Assembly (NCBI RefSeq): GCF_030269545.1
Contig: NZ_BSTN01000010.1
Span: forward strand, 62,001-126,000
Reading direction: 5' to 3'
DNA: 64,000 nucleotides
From: Actinomadura sp. NBRC 104425
GTDB taxonomy: Bacteria; Actinomycetota; Actinomycetes; Streptosporangiales; Streptosporangiaceae
In this document: positions 33,040 to 40,699 of the stretch, in pieces
How positions within the stretch are numbered: the first letter of the stretch is position 1
Layout of the letters: every line of letters begins with the position of its first letter
Notes under the pieces: model-generated
What the model was told of the DNA's origin: nothing
The model's database searches: none
Seen by the model: the letters and a program-made list of their open reading frames with translations, nothing else
Program-made: the position numbers and the translations under genes

Positions 33040-34185
33040 CTACGCGGACTTGACGGCCTTGCCCGGGAAGATCTCGTTCATGTGCTCGGCGCCGTCGCGG
33101 ATCTCCGGGCGGATCTGGTGCCGGTAGACGGTCTCTGTGACTCTTGTGGTCTTGTGGCCGACGAGGACGCTGATCTTCTCGACGGGTACACCGTGATCGC
33201 TCATGAGCGATACGAACGTGTGGCGCAGCTCACGGGGCACCCAATCGGCGCCTTTGAGCCCCGCCGCGTCGAGGATCTTGCGGAAGTGACGGCGGACCTG
33301 TTGGGCGGTGTACGGGGCACCGTACTCGTCGCAGAAGACGAGATCGCGATCCTTGTAGGCGTCTCCCGCCTTGAGCTTTTCGGCGGCCTGTCGCCTCTTG
33401 AGAGCGCGCAGGGCCTCTACGCCGAGTTGGGCGATGCCGAGTCCCCTGCGGCTGAGCGGCGTCTTGGTCTCGCCCCTGTGCCGCTCGGCTCGCAGTACGT
33501 AGAGGGTCGCCGAGTCGAGGTCGACGGCGCTCCATGTGAGCTTGCGGAGTTCCTCGGTGCGAAGGCCCGTGACGATGGCGAGGGTCACGTACGCGCCGAG
33601 TCGATGCTCGCTCTTCGCCGCCTCGGCGAGGACGGCGTTGGCCTGCTCCAAGGTGAGCGAACGCGACTTGCGTGCGGACTTGCCCTCCGGTGTGTCGACG
33701 AGTTCGGCGACGTTCCGGGCGACCTTGTCGTGACGTGCGGCCCTGCGAATGGATCGCTTGAGCAGGCCGTGGACGATGCCGAGAGACGAGGACGTGAGGT
33801 GCTCCGTCCGGCCCTTGAGCCACGTCTCTACGTCGTCTGCCGTGAGGTCTTTGAGACGGATCCGGCCGAGAAACGGGATGATCTGGTGGTCGGCGAGCGA
33901 CCGGTAGGCCTTCTTCGTCTCCGGTGAGCTGCCGGTCTTGTCGAATGCCGTCAGGAAGTCGTTGACGGCGTCCTCCACGGAGTACCTGTGATCGGGCTTC
34001 ACGCGCTTGTCCAGGTCTTCCACGGCCTGCCGGAGCTTGTCCTTGACCTCGGTCTTCGTCTTCCCCTTCCGCTTGAGCCGCTTGCGCTTGCCGTCCGGGC
34101 CGAAGCCGAGCGAGATGGCGCCGGTCCAGCCGTCGCCCTCCCGGTAGATCGACCCTTCGTATCTGCCGATCATGATCTTTGCCAA
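33040..34185 (-). CDS. int: Tyrosine recombinase (integrase)
   Basis: 381 aa from TTG 34185, which follows a strong AGGAGGT; an internal ATG at 34173 (MIGRYEGSIY) is the alternative. An N-terminal AP2-like/SAM-like DNA-binding half precedes the catalytic domain. The catalytic residues visible are Arg in TGLRTEELRKLTW, Arg in PRELRHTFVSL, His in VGHKTTRVTETVYRH and Tyr in that same segment. The PRELRHTFVSL form is typical of actinobacterial AICE integrases. It lies at the left end of the element beside the putative att core. Tandem operator-like repeats sit 61 bp upstream. Confidence 0.93.
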   Translation of the reverse strand: MAKIMIGRYEGSIYREGDGWTGAISLGFGPDGKRKRLKRKGKTKTEVKDKLRQAVEDLDKRVKPDHRYSVEDAVNDFLTAFDKTGSSPETKKAYRSLADHQIIPFLGRIRLKDLTADDVETWLKGRTEHLTSSSLGIVHGLLKRSIRRAARHDKVARNVAELVDTPEGKSARKSRSLTLEQANAVLAEAAKSEHRLGAYVTLAIVTGLRTEELRKLTWSAVDLDSATLYVLRAERHRGETKTPLSRRGLGIAQLGVEALRALKRRQAAEKLKAGDAYKDRDLVFCDEYGAPYTAQQVRRHFRKILDAAGLKGADWVPRELRHTFVSLMSDHGVPVEKISVLVGHKTTRVTETVYRHQIRPEIRDGAEHMNEIFPGKAVKSA

Positions 34186-34245
34186 GGGATACCTCCTCGT
34201 TGGCTGATCGCCGTCCGAGTGACGACCTACCTGCGACGGTAGCTC

Positions 34246-34265
34246 AAGACGTCCCAAGACGTCCC
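34246..34265. promoter_or_regulatory. Tandem AAGACGTCCC operator upstream of int
   Basis: Two perfect direct copies of AAGACGTCCC abut head to tail (34246-34255, 34256-34265), followed by TAGG. The 10-bp period is one helical turn. The same GACGTCCC motif recurs upstream of both HTH sensor genes and the HD gene, so it is probably the site of an element-encoded regulator. Confidence 0.65.
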
Positions 34266-34318
34266 TAGGGTCGGGCGGGTTCGTCCGGTTGTTGCCAGAC
34301 GAACCCGCCCCGGTGTCG

Positions 34319-34492
34319 TCAGCGGGTGGCGTCTTCGAGTGAGGCGATGAACTCGGCGAGGTGGCGGTCGGTGATGCGGCGAAGCTTGCCGATCTTGATG
34401 CTGCGGAGGCGGCCGGTACGGATCAGGGAGTAGACCTTGTCCCGTCCGATCTGGAGGATGTCGGCGACCTGTTCGACGGTGTACGCCTGCAT
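34319..34492 (-). CDS. xis: Excisionase-type HTH protein
   Basis: 57 aa from ATG 34492 (MQAYTVEQVADILQIG). A MerR/excisionase-type HTH covers the whole protein: VEQVADILQIGRDKVYSLIRTG then LRSIKIGKLRRI and the C-terminal LAEFIASLE. It should direct excision with the integrase. A 13-nt perfect complement to the 16S rRNA 3' end (AAAGGAGGTGATC, 34529-34541) lies about 37 nt upstream, too far for this ATG; a GTG inside that SD is in frame. The true start is therefore uncertain. Confidence 0.85.
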   Translation of the reverse strand: MQAYTVEQVADILQIGRDKVYSLIRTGRLRSIKIGKLRRITDRHLAEFIASLEDATR

Positions 34493-34611
34493 GATCGTGT
34501 GCTTGTCCCGGGTGGTGTCGGGCGTGGAGATCACCTCCTTTGGTGACGGTGGGTGATTGTCTACGCCTTCGTCTATGTCTCGTCTCCGTCCCTTACGTGC
34601 AGGCGCGTGGA

Positions 34612-34635
34612 GACGTAGACGTAGACGTAGACGAG
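34612..34635. repeat. GACGTA hexamer tandem repeat
   Basis: Three GACGTA copies and a partial fourth, lying directly after the stop of the FtsK-like gene on its transcribed side. A degenerate inverted counterpart (TTCGTCTATGTCTCGTCTCC) lies about 30 bp away, so the region can fold. It may be a terminator or a transfer-related site. Confidence 0.45.
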
Positions 34636-36453
34636 TCACTGAGCGTGTTCGGTGATGGCGCGCCACCGGCCGCGTGAGACCTGGGTGACGCGGTGGTCGT
34701 CGGCGAGTTCGCGGAGCCGTTGGTAGATCCACGGGCGGCTCATGCCGGTCGCGTTGATCAGGTGGGAGACGGGGATGCCCTCGTCGGGTGCGCGGCTCAG
34801 CATCTCCCACAGAACCGTCTCAGGCCGGTTCTCCGGTTCGGCGACGTTCGTGACGCTGGGCGGCTCTTCCGGGCCGTTGAGGGAGCGCAGGTGAATGCCT
34901 GCGTGTGCTTCCTCGATCGCCGTCCGGGACACCTCGTCCAGAGCGGGGCGGCGGGTGGCGTGCTGGTGGGCCGCGTCCGCTACGGCCTCGTCGGTGAGCA
35001 GGTAGGCGCGCGCACGGCGGGGCGTGTCGTGTTCGGGTGCGGAGAGCAGGAACTTGCCGGGTGCGTTGAGGGTGTGGGCGTGCCAGCCGGCGGCGAGCAT
35101 GCCCTGTCCCAGGATGAGATCGACGTCCTTGCGTTCGCGTACGCGGAAGCTCACCCGTACGTCCATCTGCGAGCGGACGGCCCCCTTGCCCATGGCCTTC
35201 TGCGTGGGGCGTTGGGTGGCGGCGATGAGCGTGACGGCGACGGCCCTTCCGCGTCGGGCGATCGAGTCGGTGTCGGTGGTGGTGTCGGGCGCCTCGTCGG
35301 CGAGTTCGGCGTACTCGTCGATGACGATGACCAGTGCGGGCAGTTCCGGCGTCGGCTCCCACACGCGGCGGCCTCGTGCGGCGAGCCATGCCGCGCGTGC
35401 CTCCAACACGGCCACGGCGTTGCGCAGGAGAACGCGCGCCTGTTCGGGGGTGGTGGCGAGGCGATCGATGCACGATGCCCACGGCTGCAACTCCATGCCG
35501 CGTTTGAGGTCCACCGCCCAGATCACGACGTCATGGCACGCGGTGAGGTTGCCCATGAGGACGTTCAATCCGCCGCTCTTGCCCGAACCGGCGACACCCC
35601 CGAACAGGGCATGCCGACGCAGGAAGAGGACGCGTGCGCTGGTGGCGTCTTCGAACGGGCCGAGGTCGATCGGTTCGGTGATGGAGGAGACGGACGGTCC
35701 GGGCCAGGGGATGGCGTCGGCGTGCGGGTCGGTGTCCAGTACGCGCAGCTCGAAGCGGTTGGCCTTGTCGTCGCGTGTCGGTTGCACGCGTACCGCGCCG
35801 CGGAACGTCCCTAGAGCCGATTCGATGGCGGGCACTCTTGCGATCACGTCTTGGATGGTCTGGCCTCGTGCGAGTGCGAAGCGGGCGCGCCATCCCCACA
35901 CGTCCACTACGGCGGACTGCACACGCGAACCCGCGAGCCCGACCGCGTGTGCGATCTCCGGCCATGCGGCGAGTTGACGCTCTACGCGGACTTTGGCGCG
36001 CCGTCGCCGATGAGCCCACCAGGGCACGGCCAGCACGAAGCCCCCGATGAGGAGAAGCTGAGGCAGGGGCGCGTAGGTGAGTCCGAGAGCGGTGGCGGCG
36101 GCGAGCCACATACCGCCCCCAAGGGCCACAGCGGCGGCGTAGAACCGTTCGGCGCGCAGGGACAGGCCGACCCGTTCGCCGAACATCGCCAGCGTCCACG
36201 CGGCGAGCGCGGCGCCGGTGAGGATGTACGGCCACCACTGGGCGTGCGTCGCGTGCAGAACCGCCCCGGCGATGGCGAGCGCGACAACGACGTAGACCGG
36301 AGCGAGTTCGGACCGGTACCGCCACAGGAACCGGCCGATGATCACGGCGGCGATGTCGGGAAACCGGTCGTCCTTGTCGATGACGACCACCGGTTGGATC
36401 CCCTGACGGCGCATCTTGTGAGCGTGGCGCCGCATCTTGGTCGCCTGACTCAT
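34636..36453 (-). CDS. FtsK/SpoIIIE-type conjugal DNA translocase (TraB/TraSA-like)
   Basis: 605 aa. The N-terminus is cytoplasmic and basic (KMRRHAHKMRRQG), then four membrane segments occupy about residues 48-150. The ATPase domain has a Walker A GVAGSGKSGG, Walker B LVIVIDEYAELADEA, and TLIAATQRPTQKAMGKG typical of FtsK-like translocases. A winged-helix domain lies at the C-terminus (VSHLINATGMSRPWIYQRL), which in TraB proteins recognises the clt repeats. A single such protein moves double-stranded DNA between mycelia in AICEs. The ATG overlaps the upstream stop (ATGA). Confidence 0.92.
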   Translation of the reverse strand: MSQATKMRRHAHKMRRQGIQPVVVIDKDDRFPDIAAVIIGRFLWRYRSELAPVYVVVALAIAGAVLHATHAQWWPYILTGAALAAWTLAMFGERVGLSLRAERFYAAAVALGGGMWLAAATALGLTYAPLPQLLLIGGFVLAVPWWAHRRRRAKVRVERQLAAWPEIAHAVGLAGSRVQSAVVDVWGWRARFALARGQTIQDVIARVPAIESALGTFRGAVRVQPTRDDKANRFELRVLDTDPHADAIPWPGPSVSSITEPIDLGPFEDATSARVLFLRRHALFGGVAGSGKSGGLNVLMGNLTACHDVVIWAVDLKRGMELQPWASCIDRLATTPEQARVLLRNAVAVLEARAAWLAARGRRVWEPTPELPALVIVIDEYAELADEAPDTTTDTDSIARRGRAVAVTLIAATQRPTQKAMGKGAVRSQMDVRVSFRVRERKDVDLILGQGMLAAGWHAHTLNAPGKFLLSAPEHDTPRRARAYLLTDEAVADAAHQHATRRPALDEVSRTAIEEAHAGIHLRSLNGPEEPPSVTNVAEPENRPETVLWEMLSRAPDEGIPVSHLINATGMSRPWIYQRLRELADDHRVTQVSRGRWRAITEHAQ

Positions 36454-36773
36454 CGCCGCCCCCACGAGTCCGGCGGAAGGTGCCCCTGCGCGCTCAGCTC
36501 GTCGCGCAGGTAGCACAGCGGGTCGCGTTCGCCGTCGCGGGCCGCGGTGAGGGTGGCGCGGGCAGCGGCGAGAAGGTCGGCGTGCCTGCGGCGCACGGTG
36601 CTCCACTCGGCGACGAGGCGGGGCGTGTCGTCAAGTGAGGCGTTGAGGCGAAGCCACAGCTTGCCGAGGTTGGGCATGGCCTGCGACAGGGCCGCAACGA
36701 TTTCGCGGGCCACGAGGTTGCGGGTTCTGACCTCCTGAAGATCGATGGCGGGACGCTGGGGGGTGTTGGGCAC
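36450..36773 (-). CDS. Small hypothetical protein of the transfer operon, 107 aa
   Basis: GTG start at 36773 with GGGAGGG upstream (VPNTPQRPAIDLQEVR). The protein is helical and charged, without a signal or membrane segment (VAREIVAALSQAMPNLGKLWLRLNA in pieces, then RRRHADLLAAARATL). No family recognised. It is coupled to the translocase gene by a four-base overlap, so a role in transfer is likely. Confidence 0.75.
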   Translation of the reverse strand: MPNTPQRPAIDLQEVRTRNLVAREIVAALSQAMPNLGKLWLRLNASLDDTPRLVAEWSTVRRRHADLLAAARATLTAARDGERDPLCYLRDELSAQGHLPPDSWGRR

Positions 36774-36800
36774 TACACATCCCTCCCTTCGCACAAGCGG

Positions 36801-36995
36801 CTACGGCTGGGAGCCGGTCAGGGCGTTGACGAGGACGGCCACCAGGCGGCGGATCTCGGGGGCCGCGCTGGTGGCGGCGAGGAAGAACCCGCACAGCAGG
36901 CACACGGCCGCGTGCCAGACGCGCAACCCCATGTACCGCCACGCCAGCCACACGGCCACACCGAGGACCGCCACCAGCGGAACCGACACGGTCAC
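36801..36995 (-). CDS. Small membrane protein, 64 aa (spread/transfer-type)
   Basis: GTG start at 36995 with GGGGAGG upstream. Two hydrophobic segments are visible: VPLVAVLGVAVWLAWRYMGL and WHAAVCLLCGFFLAATSA. Small membrane proteins of this sort accompany the translocase in AICEs and conjugative plasmids, where Spd proteins aid intramycelial spread. The assignment is by position and topology only. Confidence 0.65.
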   Translation of the reverse strand: MTVSVPLVAVLGVAVWLAWRYMGLRVWHAAVCLLCGFFLAATSAAPEIRRLVAVLVNALTGSQP

Positions 36996-37029
36996 GGACG
37001 CTTCACCTCCCCTCCGTTGTGGGAACTGA

Positions 37030-37185
37030 TCACAGCCACAGGTCGGGAACGCGGGAGCCCTGCTTACGGCGCCTCCATCGGGCGCGGGCACGGCACTTGC
37101 GGCACGCGCGGCTTCCGGGGTCGATGCGCGCGCCGCAAGCGCAGGTGAACGCGGTGATGATGCGCGGCATCCGCACCGGTGTCAC
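37030..37185 (-). CDS. Small zinc-ribbon-like basic protein, 51 aa
   Basis: GTG 37185 overlaps the stop of the upstream gene (GTGA). The sequence has a four-cysteine motif CACGARIDPGSRACRKC followed by an Arg-rich segment (RARARWRRRKQG). It probably binds zinc and nucleic acid. Such short treble-clef or ribbon peptides are common in AICE transfer operons. Confidence 0.65.
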   Translation of the reverse strand: MTPVRMPRIITAFTCACGARIDPGSRACRKCRARARWRRRKQGSRVPDLWL

Positions 37186-37394
37186 CGTCCCGCCTTGACA
37201 CGGATGTGCGGGACGTCGTCGCACGTCTGCGTGGACAGCAGTCGGCGGGATGCGGCACCGGTCACGCTCGGGCCGTTGCCGGGACGTCCGATGCGGCGTT
37301 CCTCGGCGTGGATGCCGAGAACCACCATGGCGAAGACTCCGCAGACGACACCGGCCAGGAACACGGCGGCGATCGAGGCCAGAACGAGGATCAT
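37182..37394 (-). CDS. Small single-pass membrane protein, 70 aa
   Basis: ATG 37394 follows GAAGGGG by 8 nt; a GTG three codons earlier is possible. Residues 1-30 form one hydrophobic helix (MILVLASIAAVFLAGVVCGV), then a polar, Arg-rich tail. First gene of the leftward transfer operon, divergent from the HTH sensor gene. Function unknown. Confidence 0.65.
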   Translation of the reverse strand: MILVLASIAAVFLAGVVCGVFAMVVLGIHAEERRIGRPGNGPSVTGAASRRLLSTQTCDDVPHIRVKAGR

Positions 37395-37518
37395 GCGGAT
37401 CACCCCTTCCCGAAGGGGCCCGTGTCCGGCGGGGGCGGCTCGGGCGGTGGAACGCTTACGAGACCGAGAGTGCGCCTGACCAGCGGGACGGGTTCACCAC
37501 ATGACTGGACCTGTTCAT

Positions 37519-37555
37519 GACGTCCTCGTAGGGTTGACCGCGTCCTAGGACGTCC
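37519..37555. promoter_or_regulatory. GACGTCC operator copies upstream of the first HTH sensor gene
   Basis: GACGTCC occurs at 37519-37525 and again at 37549-37555, 30 bp apart. The second copy is part of a 12-bp perfect palindrome CGTCCTAGGACG (37541-37552). The sites lie immediately upstream of the ATG at 37574 and share the motif of the int and second-sensor operators, suggesting autoregulation. Confidence 0.5.
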
Positions 37556-37573
37556 CGGGATCCGGACGGGTGC

Positions 37574-38320
37574 ATGCCGAACGAACGCCTACGTGCCGCT
37601 CTGCTCCAACAAGGTCTCACCGTGGCCGCGCTCGCCGAACACATCGGCGTGGACCCCAAGACCGTTGAGCGGTGGATCACCAAGGACCGCGTCCCCTACC
37701 GGCGCCACCGCTACGCAGTGGCTTCACGTCTCGGCGTGGACGAGACGTACCTGTGGCCGAATGCGCTGACCAAGGAACAGGTCACCTCGGCGTCGGGTAG
37801 CGAAATCGTCACCATCTACCCGCACCGCTGGGCCGTCCCCCGGGACGCATGGGGACGACTCTTCGCCGACGCCACGTCCGAGATCGGCATCCTCGTCTAC
37901 AGCGGCCTGTTCCTGGCCGAGGACACGGGCGCCCAACGCATCCTCGCCGACAAGGCACGCTCAGGCGTGCGCGTCCGCATCCTGCTGGGCGACCCGGACT
38001 CGCCCCAGGTGGCCGAACGCGGCGCCGACGAGGGCATCGGCGAATCGATGGCGAGCAAGATCCGCAACGTCATCGTCCTCTACAAGCCGCTACGCGGCCT
38101 CGACAACGTCGAAATCCGACTGCACAGCACGGTGCTCTACAACTCGATCTACTTCGCCGACGATCAGATACTCGTCAACACGCACGTCTACGGCGCGCCG
38201 GCGTCCAACGCGCCATGCTGGCACCTGCGCAAAATCCCCGGCGGCGAGATCGTCAACACCTATCTTGAGAGCTTCGAACGCGTCTGGGAAGGCGCTCGAC
38301 CGCTGCAACCGGGGGAGTGA
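37574..38320 (+). CDS. HTH regulator with C-terminal DUF5919-like sensor domain (paralogue 1)
   Basis: 248 aa. An XRE-type HTH occupies about 1-65 (LTVAALAEHIGVDPKTVERWI). The C-terminal domain (about 80-240) contains the conserved YPHRWAVPRDAWG, IGILVYSGLFLAED, LADKARSGVRVRILLGDPDSP, and DNVEIRLHSTVLYNSIY. I recall this as the DUF5919 domain of actinobacterial HTH proteins; a nucleotide or phosphate ligand would fit the neighbouring NUDIX and HD hydrolases but is inference. The NUDIX gene starts 4 nt after its stop. A second copy lies at 40700. Confidence 0.85.
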   Translation: MPNERLRAALLQQGLTVAALAEHIGVDPKTVERWITKDRVPYRRHRYAVASRLGVDETYLWPNALTKEQVTSASGSEIVTIYPHRWAVPRDAWGRLFADATSEIGILVYSGLFLAEDTGAQRILADKARSGVRVRILLGDPDSPQVAERGADEGIGESMASKIRNVIVLYKPLRGLDNVEIRLHSTVLYNSIYFADDQILVNTHVYGAPASNAPCWHLRKIPGGEIVNTYLESFERVWEGARPLQPGE

Positions 38321-38324
38321 ACCG

Positions 38325-38801
38325 ATGGGCCGCAGGATCGACTACTACGACGACCCCAACGCCCCCAAGGCCAACAGCCTCGTCCCCTCCGTCAACGTCG
38401 TCGTCACCAACGACAACGGCGACATCCTCATGATCCGCCGCACCGACAACGACAACTGGGCCCTCCCCGGCGGCGCCGTCGACCTCGGTGAATCCGTCGC
38501 CCAAGCCGCCGTCCGGGAGACCAAGGAAGAAACCGGCATCGACTGCGAGATCACCGGCCTCGTCGGCATCTACTCAGACCCCAAGCACGTGATCCACTAC
38601 ACCAGCAACGACGAGGTCCGCCAAGAGTTCTCCATCGTCCTCACCGCCCGCCCCACCGGCGGCGAGCCCCGCCCAAGCGACGAATCCCGCGAAGTCCTCT
38701 GGATCCCCGCCGACCAAGCCACCGCCCGCCGGATGGACCACTCGATGCGCCTCCGCATCACCCACTACCTAGAGAACCGCCAACAGCCCGTAATCATCTG
38801 A
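38325..38801 (+). CDS. NUDIX hydrolase of the element
   Basis: 158 aa from ATG 38325 with GGGGGAG upstream. The complete NUDIX box GGAVDLGESVAQAAVRETKE followed by ETGI contains the G-x5-E-x7-REUxEE pattern. The N-terminus RRIDYYDDPNAPKANS is typical of the NUDIX proteins carried by AICEs. It is cotranscribed with the first HTH sensor. The substrate (a nucleoside diphosphate derivative) may be a signal for the element; that is inference. Confidence 0.9.
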   Translation: MGRRIDYYDDPNAPKANSLVPSVNVVVTNDNGDILMIRRTDNDNWALPGGAVDLGESVAQAAVRETKEETGIDCEITGLVGIYSDPKHVIHYTSNDEVRQEFSIVLTARPTGGEPRPSDESREVLWIPADQATARRMDHSMRLRITHYLENRQQPVII

Positions 38802-38805
38802 CGGG

Positions 38806-39360
38806 TCAACCGCGTTTCATCAACGCCTCTTGGACGCGATGCACAGCCCCGATCAGGACCGGCGACGATGTCGTGATCGATCGGGCGACAAGATGCCCGT
38901 CCCCGTACCGGGAAAGAATCTCCGACAACCTCTCCTCTACCGGCAGCTCCACGCCGTCGGGGCTGGTGGTCATGTCGCAGTAGATCAGGGCTTCCGTCAG
39001 CTCCGGAGGCTCGCCGCCGAACTCGCCCACCAGGTCGTCGGCGAGCCCTCGTTCGCGTGCCTCTACCAGCGCGCAGCTGTGGTGAGCCACCAGGCGGCAC
39101 AGGTGGTCGTCGGCCTTGTGGACGTCGCGGAGGTAGCGGGCGCCGTCCAGCGGGTGGAAGCCTGTCACGGCCAGGTCGGGCGCATATCCGACGTCGTGCA
39201 GCCACGCGGCGGCCTCCAACAGGTCGGCACGGTCGCCGAGGATCGGGGCGAGACGGCGTGCCTGCCGGGCGACGCCTTGCGTGTGCGCCCATCGGCGCGG
39301 AAGCGCGCTCTCTAGGTGCTGACGTGCGACTTCTCGCGCCCACGTGGCCATGCTGCTCAT
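38806..39360 (-). CDS. HD-domain metal-dependent phosphohydrolase
   Basis: 184 aa from ATG 39360 with GGAG upstream. The HD signature is present: His in RWAHTQGVARQA, His-Asp in AAWLHDVGYAP, further His in LVAHHSCAL and Asp in LIYCDMTTSPDG. Such proteins hydrolyse nucleotides or cyclic nucleotides. It converges with the NUDIX gene at a 4-nt gap, and an operator-like CTAGGGACGTCTTGG lies about 55 bp upstream. Confidence 0.87.
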   Translation of the reverse strand: MSSMATWAREVARQHLESALPRRWAHTQGVARQARRLAPILGDRADLLEAAAWLHDVGYAPDLAVTGFHPLDGARYLRDVHKADDHLCRLVAHHSCALVEARERGLADDLVGEFGGEPPELTEALIYCDMTTSPDGVELPVEERLSEILSRYGDGHLVARSITTSSPVLIGAVHRVQEALMKRG

Positions 39361-39413
39361 GACTCCGACGCTACGCGCAAGATCGCGGACATCCACGGGC
39401 ACCAGAGGATCAT

Positions 39414-39428
39414 CTAGGGACGTCTTGG
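39414..39428. promoter_or_regulatory. Single CTAGGGACGTCTTGG operator copy
   Basis: The reverse complement is CCAAGACGTCCCTAG, matching the tandem int operator. It spans the TAG stop of the GntR gene and lies 55-70 bp upstream of the HD-domain start. Confidence 0.5.
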
Positions 39429-39869
39429 CAGCACAACGCGTCCCCTGCCGCGAACGCACCTCACCAGGCCATCGGCTTCCAACCGCCGAAGCGCCTGCTG
39501 CGCGGTGAACCGAGACACCCCGTACCGAGCACAGATCCGCGCCTCGCTCGGCATCACCGCGCCCGGCGGAAGCGCGCCGCTCTCGATCTGAGCGCGCAAC
39601 TCGGCAGCGATACGGCTGTACTTCGGGCGCGTGTCTTCGGTCGTCGCGCCCCGTACGAACCGGCCGACGCCAGTCACAGCTACAAGCAACCCCTCGCTTT
39701 CGAGGACGTCCAACGCTCGCCGCACCGTGTTTCGGGTGGCGCCCAACTCCCGGCTCAGCGTGTGTTCCCCCGGCAATCGCGCCCCCGCCGGGTATGTGCC
39801 GTCCTCCACGCGCCTCCGCAGCACATCCGCGATGCCGCGGTAGGCGCCCCATGTCGACCGTTGCGTCAT
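39414..39869 (-). CDS. GntR-type regulator made of two tandem winged helices
   Basis: 151 aa from ATG 39869 (MTQRSTWGAY). Two GntR HTH domains follow each other: about 8-72 (GIADVLRRRVEDGTYPAGARL then TLSRELGATRNTVRRALDVL) and about 82-150 (RIAAELRAQIESGALPPGAV then ARICARYGVSRFTAQQALRRL). There is no effector-binding domain. GntR proteins such as KorSA repress transfer genes in AICEs. The double-headed form could bind two half-sites as a monomer. Function as an element repressor is inferred. Confidence 0.85.
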   Translation of the reverse strand: MTQRSTWGAYRGIADVLRRRVEDGTYPAGARLPGEHTLSRELGATRNTVRRALDVLESEGLLVAVTGVGRFVRGATTEDTRPKYSRIAAELRAQIESGALPPGAVMPSEARICARYGVSRFTAQQALRRLEADGLVRCVRGRGRVVLPRRP

Positions 39870-39939
39870 CGCATGCCCCGCCACGCACACGTAAGGCCCA
39901 GAGCAACCGCTCTGAGCCCTACGTCAACTCTGCTGCCCG

Positions 39940-40170
39940 TCACCCGAAGTCCACGAACGCACCGAGGATGCGTCGCACGAGCGGCCGCCGATGCTTACCG
40001 CCCCGCGGCTCTGAGGACCAGGGCGTGCCGGGACGGCCGAGGTCGCCGTCGGGTGGAGAGGCGTAAACCCACAACTCCGTCATGCCGGTCTGTGTGTTGC
40101 GGCGAGGGGCCGATGACCGCGCGTGTGACGGTCGACGCACGCGCCGATGCCGACCAGCCGGGCGGCCCAT
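39940..40170 (-). CDS. Small basic hypothetical protein, 76 aa
   Basis: ATG 40170 shares one base with the upstream stop (TGATG). The product is Arg-rich at the N-terminus (RRVRRPSHARSSAPRR), then MTELWVYASPPDG and a C-terminal RRILGAFVDFG. No family recognised. Coupling to the upstream gene is the main evidence that it is translated. Confidence 0.5.
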   Translation of the reverse strand: MGRPAGRHRRVRRPSHARSSAPRRNTQTGMTELWVYASPPDGDLGRPGTPWSSEPRGGKHRRPLVRRILGAFVDFG

Positions 40171-40523
40171 CAGTCCCGCACCTCCGCCGCGTCGCGCGGC
40201 GTGAGCCTGCCCTTGACCCACATGATCGCGTCGTCGAGGCGGTCGGCTTCGGCGATCGGCTCGCGCGCCGAGTTGAAGAACCACAGCCGTCCGCCGTCCT
40301 CCGTACGCCGACGGCACTTGATCACGTCGGACAGCACCGGGTTGTCGTCGCAGCACCCCGGCGCGTTGGGGTTGCGCACGCGCAACCCCTTGTCGGTCAG
40401 CTTGACGTCGAAGCCCTGCGCGTGAAGGTGAGCGGTCAAGGCGACCAACCGCGACTCTGACGCGCTCAGGCGGGACAGCGCGTCGGGGACGGCGTCGGAC
40501 TCACGAGGCCGGTCGAAGGACAT
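40170..40523 (-). CDS. Hypothetical protein, 117 aa
   Basis: ATG 40523 (MSFDRPRESD). A helical N-terminus (ALSRLSASESRLVALTAHL) is followed by a beta-rich part with paired cysteines (APGCCDDNPV, VIKCRRR) and GGRLWFFNSAREPIAEADRL. No known family is recognised; the size and style match cargo or regulatory orphans of AICEs. It is first in a two-gene leftward unit. Confidence 0.7.
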   Translation of the reverse strand: MSFDRPRESDAVPDALSRLSASESRLVALTAHLHAQGFDVKLTDKGLRVRNPNAPGCCDDNPVLSDVIKCRRRTEDGGRLWFFNSAREPIAEADRLDDAIMWVKGRLTPRDAAEVRD

Positions 40524-40637
40524 GACGCCTCCAATCAGGAACGAACGGGGGACGTTGACGGGACGGAACCGCTGTGCGCGGCACCTCGGCCGTGTCCAAG
40601 AGCCTCGTTCGACCTGCGGGACCTCTCCACCGACACC

Positions 40638-40657
40638 TAGGGACGTCTAGGGACGTC
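40638..40657. promoter_or_regulatory. Tandem TAGGGACGTC operator upstream of the second HTH sensor
   Basis: Two perfect head-to-tail copies of TAGGGACGTC (40638-40647, 40648-40657), the reverse complement of the int operator repeats. They lie 43-62 bp upstream of the ATG at 40700, a position suited to repression or activation of that gene. Confidence 0.65.
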
Positions 40658-40699
40658 TTCTGTTAGCGTCACTCCTACCTTGTGCATCCGGGAGGACGG

